Shown here: positions 51,915 to 59,513 of the stretch, piece after piece
Layout: each line of letters starts with the position of its first letter
Numbering within the stretch: the first letter of the stretch is position 1
Assembly (NCBI GenBank): GCA_022823185.1
Contig: JAJDXQ010000025.1
Coordinates: forward strand, 124,001-188,000
From: Caldilineaceae bacterium
GTDB lineage: Bacteria > Chloroflexota > Anaerolineae > Caldilineales > Caldilineaceae
DNA length: 64,000 bases
Direction: 5' to 3'
The notes under the pieces: model-generated
What the model saw: the letters and a program-made list of their open reading frames with translations, nothing else
Told to the model about the DNA's origin: nothing
Database searches by the model: none
Position numbers and translations under genes: made by a program

Positions 51915-53209
51915 CTGTCGCCTCCATTCGGTCTAGACGCTCTGGCCTGTTCCCGGTAACGGGAAACGCGCTCGAACCCACCGACAAAATCCTCTTCGTA
52001 TATCTGGCGTCGATTGTCGCTAACGGCTAGTAATGCGGCCTCACTCCATATTTGTGTTAGCTCGGCTGCCGACCATCCATCTGAGTGTGCTGCGATAATG
52101 TCATAGGGGAGTGGGCCCTTTGTCTTCAGTCGACGTGCGGTCTTTACAAGAATATCTTTACGGTCGCATTCGTCCGGGTAAGGAAATTCAATCTCCCAAT
52201 CAAAACGTCCTGGTCTTCGAAGGGCAGCATCAAGATCTTGCGGTCTATTGGTCGCGGCAATGACTACAACGTTGGTATCAGGCTTGAATCCATCCATAAG
52301 AGTTAGCAACTGAGCTACGACGCGTTTAGATGCCTCATGTGATTCGTCGCCTCGTTGAGCTGCTACGCTATCAATCTCATCAAAGAAGATGATTGCTTTC
52401 TCTTCCTTCGCCGCCGCCTCAAACAACATTCTTATCAATTCTTCGCTTTGGCCGTACCACTTGCTGAACACTTCTGGGCCGGAGATCTCAAAAAAAATCG
52501 CCTTGGACTGGGCGGCAATTATCCGAGCCAGCAATGTCTTTCCGGTGCCTGGCCCTCCGGTAAAGAGCACACCCTTGATCGGACGTGCTCCAATCTCTAA
52601 TAGAGCCTTTCCTTCATTTAGCGGTATTTCAATCAATTCGCGTGCCCGAGCGACGACCGTCGATAGACCTCCGAAATCTTCAAACCCAAGGTCCTCTGTG
52701 TCTTCAGAACTCAGGAGGAATCGATCAATGACCGAATCGTCAACTTCTGGGAGGTCGAAGTATTTTATGGGCCTTTCTGAGAGAACCTTAGTGACTCCCT
52801 GCGCGTCTCCTGCAAGAACTGTGTATCCATTTTCATAGCATGGGACGGTTACCGTCGGAACCTTCCGAAGCCTTCCTCCCGATTCAATTACTGAAATATC
52901 TTGTAGCTTGAGCCTTACGATCCCTACCCACAATGCCTCAGGCCAAGCGCTACTAGGGGCCTCTTCAAAATCGTAGCGATTATTTTCTTTGTCGTGAGTA
53001 ATGAGAAGCACGTCTCCGACGGAAAGCTCTTGGTCCACATCGTCAAAGTAACCCGTATTGCCATTTCGAAAATCGAAATAGACACTATATCCGTCATCAC
53101 TTATCGCCGTAACTTTTGCAAGTACTCCTGCACCTTCAAGATCGTAGGTCATTTCTCTTCTACCGCAGTCAAATACCGTAGGAAAACCTTGAGAGGTTTC
53201 TTGGGACAA
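51911..53209 (-). CDS. CDC48/proteasomal-ATPase-like AAA+ ATPase
   Basis: 432 aa with a single AAA+ module. Residues ~20-150 form a beta-rich N-domain with possible OB-like parts (LEGAGVLAKVTAISDDGYSVYFDFRNG). The ATPase has Walker A GGPGTGKT (218-225), the pore loop KWYG (250-253), Walker B IIFFDEID with D277/E278, sensor-1 N321 in AATNRPQ, and arginine fingers in ALRRPGRFD. The pore-loop aromatic suggests a substrate-threading unfoldase or disassembly machine. No proteasome or protease gene is nearby, so its partner is presumably the coupled DUF6414-like protein. The promoter at 53368-53396 and a leader hairpin precede it. Low GC marks it as acquired. Confidence 0.85.
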   Translation of the reverse strand: MSQETSQGFPTVFDCGRREMTYDLEGAGVLAKVTAISDDGYSVYFDFRNGNTGYFDDVDQELSVGDVLLITHDKENNRYDFEEAPSSAWPEALWVGIVRLKLQDISVIESGGRLRKVPTVTVPCYENGYTVLAGDAQGVTKVLSERPIKYFDLPEVDDSVIDRFLLSSEDTEDLGFEDFGGLSTVVARARELIEIPLNEGKALLEIGARPIKGVLFTGGPGTGKTLLARIIAAQSKAIFFEISGPEVFSKWYGQSEELIRMLFEAAAKEEKAIIFFDEIDSVAAQRGDESHEASKRVVAQLLTLMDGFKPDTNVVVIAATNRPQDLDAALRRPGRFDWEIEFPYPDECDRKDILVKTARRLKTKGPLPYDIIAAHSDGWSAAELTQIWSEAALLAVSDNRRQIYEEDFVGGFERVSRYREQARASRPNGGDR

Positions 53210-53305
53210 TGATCCCTATCACCAGAACCTAATGGTCCTTTTGAACCAGCAGTCCCTTCTGTCATAGTTTCCCAATAGGATATACGCGCTTCTGCAACGA
53301 AACAG

Positions 53306-53335
53306 ACAACCGCCGACAAAAGTGTCGGCGGTTGT
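53306..53335 (-). promoter_or_regulatory. Leader hairpin upstream of the AAA+/DUF6414-like operon
   Basis: Perfect 13-bp stem: ACAACCGCCGACA (53306-53318) pairs with TGTCGGCGGTTGT (53323-53335), loop of 4. On the minus strand it lies about 25 nt after the predicted transcription start and is followed by CTGTTTCGTT, weakly terminator-like. On the plus strand it is followed by GTTTT. Confidence 0.55.
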
Positions 53336-53367
53336 GTTTTCGGCCAACCTTCTTTCCCTCGACGCAA

Positions 53368-53396
53368 ATTATGCAACAATTCCGATGCCGAAGCAA
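53368..53396 (-). promoter_or_regulatory. Promoter of the AAA+/DUF6414-like operon
   Basis: On the minus strand TTGCTT (53391-53396), 17-bp spacer, CATAAT (53368-53373). It would give a leader of about 150 nt containing the 53306-53335 hairpin. The remaining sequence from 53210 to 53570 holds no gene I would support. Confidence 0.5.
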
Positions 53397-53570
53397 CATA
53401 ATCGTCGAGGCTCTTGTACTTTTTTTCGACTTAGCTGGACATTTCTTTTTTGAATTGTCGAAAGAGTTGAGGTGGGTCACTGTAGAATCTCTGTAATGGC
53501 CCACTAGCAGGTCTAGCAACTTGCGCAGTCCCGCACGTAAATCCCAGCCATAACTTTCGAAACTGGCTGC

Positions 53571-53599
53571 TTAACAGCCTGCCGGTGATATGGTATATT
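53571..53599 (+). promoter_or_regulatory. Promoter of small membrane-protein gene
   Basis: TTAACA (53571-53576), 17-bp spacer, TATATT (53594-53599): ten of twelve consensus positions. Confidence 0.65.
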
Positions 53600-53646
53600 G
53601 CCAGCAGCGGCGGTGGCCGTGTATGGCCCGCCCTGGAGAGGGAGCG

Positions 53647-53937
53647 ATGTACCAAGAGCCGGAGATGATCTTCAGGACAGCGCAGCGTCAGACGATGACG
53701 AGTTACGCGCCGCCGATGCACAGACGCGTCGATTCCGATGTGGGTGCGTCGCTTGGATCTTGGGGCGATGTTGGTCAAATTTCCGGTTTCACACTTCTGG
53801 AATGGCTGATAAGCCCGGTGGCGGGGATTGTTGTTTTGATTGTGTCATACGGCCTTTACATCATGGGGTCTGTGTCCAGTCTCTCCTGCTGCGTGAAAAA
53901 CCCTTGGGGTGGCAAAGCGCGCACAAAAAAGCGATAG
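53647..53937 (+). CDS. Small single-pass membrane protein of unknown function
   Basis: 96 aa. A hydrophilic N-terminal part (MYQEPEMIFRTAQRQTMTSYAPPMHRRVDSDVG) is followed by one hydrophobic segment (LLEWLISPVAGIVVLIVSYGLYIMG) and a short, Cys- and Lys/Arg-rich tail (SLSCCVKNPWGGKARTKKR) that would favour an inside C-terminus. I recognise no family. The gene is supported by a good promoter, a strong ribosome-binding site (GGAGAGGGAGCG) and an intrinsic terminator, all around a single short frame. It is divergent from the AAA+/DUF6414-like operon, with about 175 bp between promoters, and could be functionally linked to it. Confidence 0.6.
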   Translation: MYQEPEMIFRTAQRQTMTSYAPPMHRRVDSDVGASLGSWGDVGQISGFTLLEWLISPVAGIVVLIVSYGLYIMGSVSSLSCCVKNPWGGKARTKKR

Positions 53938-53969
53938 CACTTCGGAGAATACACCGCACAAGCATAAGT

Positions 53970-54008
53970 AAGCCCCGGTAGAATCGACTGCCGGGGCTTG
54001 TTGTTCAG
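53970..54008 (+). terminator. Intrinsic terminator of small membrane-protein gene
   Basis: Nine-bp stem AAGCCCCGG (53970-53978) / CCGGGGCTT (53991-53999), 12-nt loop, followed by GTTGTTC. Confidence 0.75.
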
Positions 54009-54045
54009 TCGCCGACCTATCAGAAAAAAACAGGGGAGCCGAACG

Positions 54046-55281
54046 ATGCAGGTCAGCCGCGAACAGTTCATGGAGCAAGGGTATCTCGTCCTGCGGGACG
54101 TCATCCCCCCGGACCAGTTGGAGCAGTTGCGGGCCGACTTTGAAACGCTAGTCGGAAGGCAGAGAAAGATCTGGGCGCAGGAGCGGGGTCCGGACGACCC
54201 GCCCGGCGGCGTATGGGAGACACACGCGCAGCCGCGCCTGGTCTCTTACAACAGGCTGATCGACGAAGCAACGGCCAGCACGGTCGAGGTCTGGCTGCAG
54301 GAGAGCACGTTGGGGATAAGCCGCCAGCTGTTGAGCGTTCCGGAGGCGGCGTCGGTGGCCGGCATGATGTTGATGTGCAGCCCGGTGCGCGATCATGGCC
54401 CGGCCGCGTGGCATCGCGACATCCACCCGATCGACATGGCGCCCCTGGCCGGCCTGCAGAAGGATTTGAAGGAAAACGGCCCCAAATATGTGCAGTGGAA
54501 CATCCCGCTCTACGACGACAACGTGCTCTGGGTGGTGCCGGGCAGCCATCTGCGGCTCAACACCGAGACCGAAAACCGTTCGCTGTCAGCAGACCCGCGG
54601 CAAACGGTACCGGGCGGCATACCCGTTGAGCTGAACGCCGGCGACGCTGTCGTCTATATCAACTACCTGTTGCATTGGGGCAGCGACTACAGCCCCACGA
54701 CGCGCCGCACCATCCATGGCGGCCATACGATCTTCCCCTACTACCCCGACACCTCCTTCACCAGGCACCTTTCGCCCGCGGCGCGGGCGTCATTCACACA
54801 GTGGAACGGGAAGAGCGCGGCGCTGCAGGATGTGACCGAGATCGCCTTGCGGGAGGCGCTGAACGGCAACGCCGGCGCCTACTCTGACGCGCTCGAAGCG
54901 CTGCAGCCCGGCGTAGGCGAAGCCGGCAAGATGGTTCTGACGATCTATCTCTGCAAAGCGGTTCTCCATATCCAGGTTGTAAAGCATGAAAACGCGAGCG
55001 CTGACGCCTCCCCCGATTCGCTGGCAGGCATAACCGAGGACTATCGCCAGCGCGCCCGCTCCTCCCATTCGATCTCGATCAACTGGGGCCCGCAGTTCGC
55101 AGACCGCTTCACAGATGCAGAGGCCGCCGCTCTCCACGAGCGCTTTGCGATCCTGGACGAAAAGTTGCAGGCGGAGAACGAGCATTTCGCGCCCGGTTTC
55201 CAGGCGAGACCGATGCGTTACTTCTTCAATGAAATGCCGGTCGATTTCACGCTCGAAGACTTCATCGGCAGCTGGAACTGA
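54046..55281 (+). CDS. Phytanoyl-CoA dioxygenase (PhyH)-family Fe(II)/2-oxoglutarate oxygenase
   Basis: 411 aa, longer than most PhyH proteins (about 280-300), with an extra C-terminal region. The iron facial triad is visible: H123-x-D125 in AWHRDIHPID and the distal His in RRTIHGGHTIF, followed by a 2-oxoglutarate-binding Arg region. Members hydroxylate aliphatic or small-molecule substrates; which one here is unknown. MQVSREQFMEQGYLVLRDVIPPDQLEQLRADFE is the typical N-terminus, and GGGGAG at 54033-54038 supports ATG 54046, although the frame opens at 53998. Convergent with an SDR oxidoreductase that may act on the same compound. Confidence 0.87.
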   Translation: MQVSREQFMEQGYLVLRDVIPPDQLEQLRADFETLVGRQRKIWAQERGPDDPPGGVWETHAQPRLVSYNRLIDEATASTVEVWLQESTLGISRQLLSVPEAASVAGMMLMCSPVRDHGPAAWHRDIHPIDMAPLAGLQKDLKENGPKYVQWNIPLYDDNVLWVVPGSHLRLNTETENRSLSADPRQTVPGGIPVELNAGDAVVYINYLLHWGSDYSPTTRRTIHGGHTIFPYYPDTSFTRHLSPAARASFTQWNGKSAALQDVTEIALREALNGNAGAYSDALEALQPGVGEAGKMVLTIYLCKAVLHIQVVKHENASADASPDSLAGITEDYRQRARSSHSISINWGPQFADRFTDAEAAALHERFAILDEKLQAENEHFAPGFQARPMRYFFNEMPVDFTLEDFIGSWN

Positions 55282-55284
55282 ACC

Positions 55285-56139
55285 CTACAGTTCATCCTTC
55301 AACCACTCCGAGCCCTGTGCTTCCAACCGGGCGCGCAGATCGGCCTCCAGCCGCCCGATCATGCCGCCCGGGCCGTATGCGGCGTTGCCGGCGTCGGCGA
55401 TCAGATTGTGGCCGGTGATGGCAATCGACTCATCTGAAGCCAGAAACAACATGACCTCGGCCACCTGCTCGGGCAGGGCGGGGCTGCCCATCGGATAGGC
55501 GAACTGCTGCGTGCGCACCGCGGCCGGATTGTTGGCGAGCATCTCGTACTTCTTTTCGGTGAGCATGCGCGCGGGGGTGAGCGCGTTGGCGCGGATGCCG
55601 TCAGGGCCGTAGGTGATGGCCAGATGCTGGGTGAAATTGATCATGGCCGCCTTGGCCGGACCATAGGATGAGATGCTGGGGCTGCCGGCAAGGGCGATGC
55701 TGGATGAGACGTTGATGATGTTGCCGCTGCCCTGCTTGATCATCAGCGGAACCACCTCTTTGCAGAAGAGAAGCGGCGCGGTCACGTGGCAGGCGAAGCC
55801 GTCGTCCCAGTCCTGGAGTGTGACATCCTCCAACATGCCGCCCGGGTTGTCGATGATGGCATTGTTGACCATGACGTCGACCCGTCCAAAGCGCTCCACG
55901 GTGAACGCGACCAGGGCTTTAATGTCCTCTTTGATCATGACGTCACAGCGCTTGTAGGCGATCTCACCGCTGAGACCCTCCGCCTGCGCCAGGACCTTCT
56001 GCGCGTTCTCCGGCGTTCGGCCTCGGTCGCAGATGACGACGGAGGCGCCTTCACGGGCGAACGCCAGCGCGCCGGCCTTGCCCAGCCCCAAGGTTGCGCC
56101 GGTGATGATGGCTACCTTGCTTTCCATTCTCGTTCCCAT
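55285..56139 (-). CDS. Short-chain dehydrogenase/reductase (SDR)
   Basis: 284 aa classical SDR. Cofactor motif TGATLGLG (13-20), NNAII near residue 92, catalytic Ser in NVSSSIALAG (about 145-147), and Y159-x-x-x-K163 (SSYGPAKAAM). It interconverts an alcohol and a ketone using NAD(P)H. AAGGAGAGACTC before the ATG is a strong ribosome-binding site, so MGTRMESKVAI is the start. It is the last gene of the minus-strand ABC operon, 131 bp after the propeller protein. Substrate unknown; probably a sugar or sugar-derived alcohol. Confidence 0.93.
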   Translation of the reverse strand: MGTRMESKVAIITGATLGLGKAGALAFAREGASVVICDRGRTPENAQKVLAQAEGLSGEIAYKRCDVMIKEDIKALVAFTVERFGRVDVMVNNAIIDNPGGMLEDVTLQDWDDGFACHVTAPLLFCKEVVPLMIKQGSGNIINVSSSIALAGSPSISSYGPAKAAMINFTQHLAITYGPDGIRANALTPARMLTEKKYEMLANNPAAVRTQQFAYPMGSPALPEQVAEVMLFLASDESIAITGHNLIADAGNAAYGPGGMIGRLEADLRARLEAQGSEWLKDEL

Positions 56140-56270
56140 GAGTCTCTCCTTACTGTTCAGTGATATTCAGTGGCGATGGTGCAAGAGTCACCCGCTGGTC
56201 GCTGTGGGCATCTTGCGGAATGACGCGGGCGGCAGGCGGCCCGCTGCACATATGTTATACGTACAAGGGA

Positions 56271-57626
56271 TTAATCGCTGAAAGAGAAGGAATAGAGCGC
56301 CGCGTCCCGCAGTTCGAAGACAAGCTGAATTTCTTGGCCTTCCAGCGCCGCGAGGTCCTGACCATCGCGCCATTGCAGGGGGAGATCGGTGACATCCGCC
56401 CGGACCGGTACCGAATCGGCCAGGCTCTTGCCCTCGACATCCAACAGCGCCGCTCTGACCTGACCGCCGTCCGCGTCGGCGGTCAGGCACAGTTGCCGCC
56501 CGCTGCACCGTACGGGCCGCGTGACGAGCGTCGCGGTCTGTGACTTGCTGGCCGGCGTCAACCCGGCAAACCCGTCCGGCCGCAGCGTCGCCAGCCCAAG
56601 ATAGGCTGAGCGCCAGTCGGTGTGGGGGCCGTCGCTGCCGCCGTAATAGAGATGCAGACGCCCGTCCTTGAGGAACGGATAGGCCCCCGCGTAGACGCAG
56701 CCCCAGTCGAAGCTGCCCTCCGCGCCGCGTTCGATGAGCGGCGTCCCCGGAGAGACGCGCGCCCATTGCACGGTATCGCGGCTCCAGGCCAGTTCACAGT
56801 CGACCAGGTCGGTCGCCGTATCGAACATCATCAACAGGCCGAGATAGACCTGGGCGTAGGGGAAGGCGATCAGGGCGTAGGTCTGGCGGTCCGGCTCGTC
56901 CGGCAGGGCGCTGAGGACCTCGACCGCCCGCGTCCAGGAGTTGAAGTCCTCGCTTTCGGTACGGCCGACGGTGCGCTGGCGTCCATCCCACAAACGGGTA
57001 ATGCCGACATACCTGCCGTGACGTTCGTCCCAAAACAGATTGTTGTGGGTATCCCAGCGGGCGTCGATCTCAGGGCAGGGTTGGATGGGGGACCAGTGCA
57101 GGCCGTCGGGCGAACGGGAGACGCCGCCCTCCATGAACGCCTTGAACCTGCCCGCCGGCTCCGGATCATGGGGGTCGAGGGTGACACCGACGCCATGCAC
57201 ATCTCGCATGACCAGGTTGTTGCGGGTGGAGCCATCGAACTCGATCAGGCCCAGTTCGGGCCGTTCCCAGTGGATCCCATCGGTGGAGACGGCGTAACAG
57301 ACGCCCATCTCGCGGTGCTTCCTGGTCTGTTCGTCGGCTCTGGCGCGGGCAAGGGCGGCGCGATAGGCGCCGCGTTCCCGTTGCGCGGGCGGGGTATCGG
57401 TGGTCGCCGCGTCGATAATAAAGGGGTTGTACCAGCACTTGTAGAGATTGTCGGTGGGGTCGAAGAGCGCATTGGGGTAGAGATTGTCGTGCCGGACTTC
57501 CCAGGGCAGATCTTCGCCGAAAAGAGGATTTTGGCTTGCTTTGCGCGCCCGCCCCGGCGTTACGGTGAGCTGATCGGCTTGCGCCCAGAGTGATGTATCC
57601 AGCAGCAGGTATCTGTTGTCGATCAT
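56271..57626 (-). CDS. Five-bladed beta-propeller protein, GH32/GH43-like
   Basis: 451 aa. Several blades have the pattern seen in GH32/GH43/GH130-type propellers: NALFDPTDNLYKCWYNPF, GVCYAVSTDGIHWERPELGLIEFDGS, SRSPDGLHWSP, HNNLFWDERHGRYVGITRLWD, CELAWSRDTVQWARVSPGTPLIERG, and FLKDGRLHLYYGGSDG. A beta-sandwich-like C-terminal region of ~100 aa follows. No signal peptide is visible. It probably acts on or binds an imported oligosaccharide. Catalytic residues cannot be assigned by eye, so it might be non-catalytic. Encoded between ABC permeases and SDR in one minus-strand operon. Confidence 0.65.
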   Translation of the reverse strand: MIDNRYLLLDTSLWAQADQLTVTPGRARKASQNPLFGEDLPWEVRHDNLYPNALFDPTDNLYKCWYNPFIIDAATTDTPPAQRERGAYRAALARARADEQTRKHREMGVCYAVSTDGIHWERPELGLIEFDGSTRNNLVMRDVHGVGVTLDPHDPEPAGRFKAFMEGGVSRSPDGLHWSPIQPCPEIDARWDTHNNLFWDERHGRYVGITRLWDGRQRTVGRTESEDFNSWTRAVEVLSALPDEPDRQTYALIAFPYAQVYLGLLMMFDTATDLVDCELAWSRDTVQWARVSPGTPLIERGAEGSFDWGCVYAGAYPFLKDGRLHLYYGGSDGPHTDWRSAYLGLATLRPDGFAGLTPASKSQTATLVTRPVRCSGRQLCLTADADGGQVRAALLDVEGKSLADSVPVRADVTDLPLQWRDGQDLAALEGQEIQLVFELRDAALYSFSFSD

Positions 57627-57665
57627 GTTCCGGTGCGTCCTGTGAGCGCGATGCCGCGCACCATA

Positions 57666-58499
57666 CTATTTCTGGCCGATAAAGAAGATCGCGATCATGG
57701 GCAACGATGTGAACACGGTGGCGGCCATCAGCAGTCCGGGCACGGGGTCGCCCTGCGCGATCTGCCAGCGCAGGAAGGCGAGGCCAATCGCGACGGTGTA
57801 GGTGCTGTCCTGGCTGAGATAGATGACCTGTTGGACGAAGTCGGTCCAGACGTTGATGAAGGAGAAGATGGCGATGGTGGCCAGCACCGGCTTGGTCAGC
57901 GGCAGCAGGATGCGCCAGAAGATGCCCAGCTCGTTGCAGCCGTCGATCTTGGCGGCGTCGTCCAGTTCCGGCGGCAACGTCATGAAGAACTGGCGCATAA
58001 GAAAAACGTAGACGGGGTTGGCGAAGTAGCTTGGCACGATGAGCGGCAGCCACGTGCCGACCCAGCCGATATCCCTGTAGAGCAGGAAGCGGGGGATGAT
58101 CACCACCCAGAAGGGCAGCATCATGGTGCTGAGCAGGACCATGAAGAGGAAATTGCGGCCCCAGAACTTGAGGCGAGAGAAGCCGAAGCCGACGATGGAG
58201 GCGCTGATCAGCTCGCCGACGACGGAGAGAGAGACGATGATGGCGGTGTTGATAAAGTAGCGGCCAAAGGGGACGCTGGTCCAGGCGCTGGGATAGTTTC
58301 CAAAGTAGAGCGCGGAGGGGAAGACCCGCAGCGGGATCTGATTGAAATCTTCGAAGGTTTTGAGCGAGCCCATGATAACCCAGAACAGCGGGAAGATGAA
58401 CCAGACAAAACCGACGGCCAGCAAGGTGTAGGCGAGCGCGTCGCGCAGGCGGCGCTGGGCGGTCTTGCTCTTGCTCCAGGAAGCGGTCAGCGCGGACAA
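57666..58499 (-). CDS. Sugar ABC transporter permease (MalG/UgpE type)
   Basis: 277 aa with six membrane segments. VGFVWFIFPLFWVIMGSLKTFEDFNQIPLRVFP is a typical N-terminal segment; the EAA loop is DAAKIDGCNELGIFWRILLPLTKPVL. It lies 6 bp after the partner permease gene. It forms the channel of the second sugar importer in this window; its ATPase is not encoded here. Confidence 0.93.
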   Translation of the reverse strand: MSALTASWSKSKTAQRRLRDALAYTLLAVGFVWFIFPLFWVIMGSLKTFEDFNQIPLRVFPSALYFGNYPSAWTSVPFGRYFINTAIIVSLSVVGELISASIVGFGFSRLKFWGRNFLFMVLLSTMMLPFWVVIIPRFLLYRDIGWVGTWLPLIVPSYFANPVYVFLMRQFFMTLPPELDDAAKIDGCNELGIFWRILLPLTKPVLATIAIFSFINVWTDFVQQVIYLSQDSTYTVAIGLAFLRWQIAQGDPVPGLLMAATVFTSLPMIAIFFIGQK

Positions 58500-58505
58500 G
58501 ACGGG

Positions 58506-59426
58506 CTACTCCTCACCCTCGTAGTAGACCCAGTAGCGGGCCATGCGGAAGTTGACGATGGTCAGGGCGAGGATGATAAGGAAGATCATCCAGGCGAGCG
58601 CGGAGGCGTAGCCCATGCGGTAGAACTCAAAGGCCTGGCGGTAGAGATAGAGGCCGTAGAAGAGGGTGGCGGTGCCGGGGCCGCCATTGGTCATGATAAA
58701 AGCCTCGACAAATGATTGCATCACGCCGATCGTGGTAACGATGACGTTGTAGAAGATGGCAGGCGAGATCTGGGGCAGGGTTACATGCCAGAACTTGGCC
58801 CATTCGCCGCCGCCGTCGAGTTCGACGGCCTCGTAGAGATGCTGCGGTACGCCTTGCAGGGCGGCGAGAATGATGAGCATGGCGGCGCCGGCGGTTGCGA
58901 TGGCCTTGAGCGCCAGGGAAGGCAGCGCCCAGGCGGTATCAAAGAGCCAGTTCGGTCCCTCGATCCCAACCAGGCCGAGCGCGGCGTTGATAGGCCCGTT
59001 CTTGGCGAGGATGGTCGTCCATAACAGCGCGAGGCCGACACCGCCGATCACGCTGGGCATATAGAAAGAGGTGCGGAAGAAGGGAATGCCGCGCACGCTC
59101 TGATTGAGCAGGATGGCGACCAGGATGCTGATGGCGGTGCCCGCGGGGACGGTGAGGAGAACATAGGTAAAGGTAACGCGCAGCGCGTCGGCGACCCTTT
59201 CGTCCTCGAAGAGCATGCGCTGGATGCTTTCAAAGCCGATGAACTCCGCCTCGCCGATCAGCTGGTAGCGGGTAAAGCTGAGGAAAAAGGAGGCGATGAA
59301 GGGGTAGACCATCAGGAAGCTGAAGCTGACCAGCCAGGGGGAGATGAAGGCCCAGCCGACGATGTGCGGCCTCAGCCGGGCCCAGTTGATATTCGACGCA
59401 ACGGTCCTGGGGTTCTGCATCTGCAA
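58506..59426 (-). CDS. Sugar ABC transporter permease (MalF/UgpA type)
   Basis: 306 aa with six membrane segments, starting VGWAFISPWLVSFSFLMVYPFIASFFLSFTRYQL. The EAA loop is EAVELDGGGEWAKFWHVTLPQISPAI. Two methionines lie at the start (MQMQNP); either is possible. It is the partner of the 57666-58499 permease. The gap before it (59427-59513) contains a CAGTGG-type repeat. Confidence 0.93.
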   Translation of the reverse strand: MQMQNPRTVASNINWARLRPHIVGWAFISPWLVSFSFLMVYPFIASFFLSFTRYQLIGEAEFIGFESIQRMLFEDERVADALRVTFTYVLLTVPAGTAISILVAILLNQSVRGIPFFRTSFYMPSVIGGVGLALLWTTILAKNGPINAALGLVGIEGPNWLFDTAWALPSLALKAIATAGAAMLIILAALQGVPQHLYEAVELDGGGEWAKFWHVTLPQISPAIFYNVIVTTIGVMQSFVEAFIMTNGGPGTATLFYGLYLYRQAFEFYRMGYASALAWMIFLIILALTIVNFRMARYWVYYEGEE

Positions 59427-59437
59427 TCCGGGTGGAT

Positions 59438-59470
59438 GGTGGGTAGTGGAAAGTGAGCAGTGGATAGCGG
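59438..59470. repeat. CAGTGG-type dispersed repeat
   Basis: GGTGGGTAGTGGAAAGTGAG followed by CAGTGGATAGCGG, in the gap between the binding-protein and first permease genes of the minus-strand operon. Confidence 0.5.
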
Positions 59471-59513
59471 CTCGTCGGAACGCGGGCCGCTATCCACCGT
59501 TGCGCGAAACGTA

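Noticed and set aside
53262..53519. 85-codon minus-strand frame upstream of the AAA+ gene
   Set aside because: Basic, unstructured translation that contains the promoter and leader hairpin.
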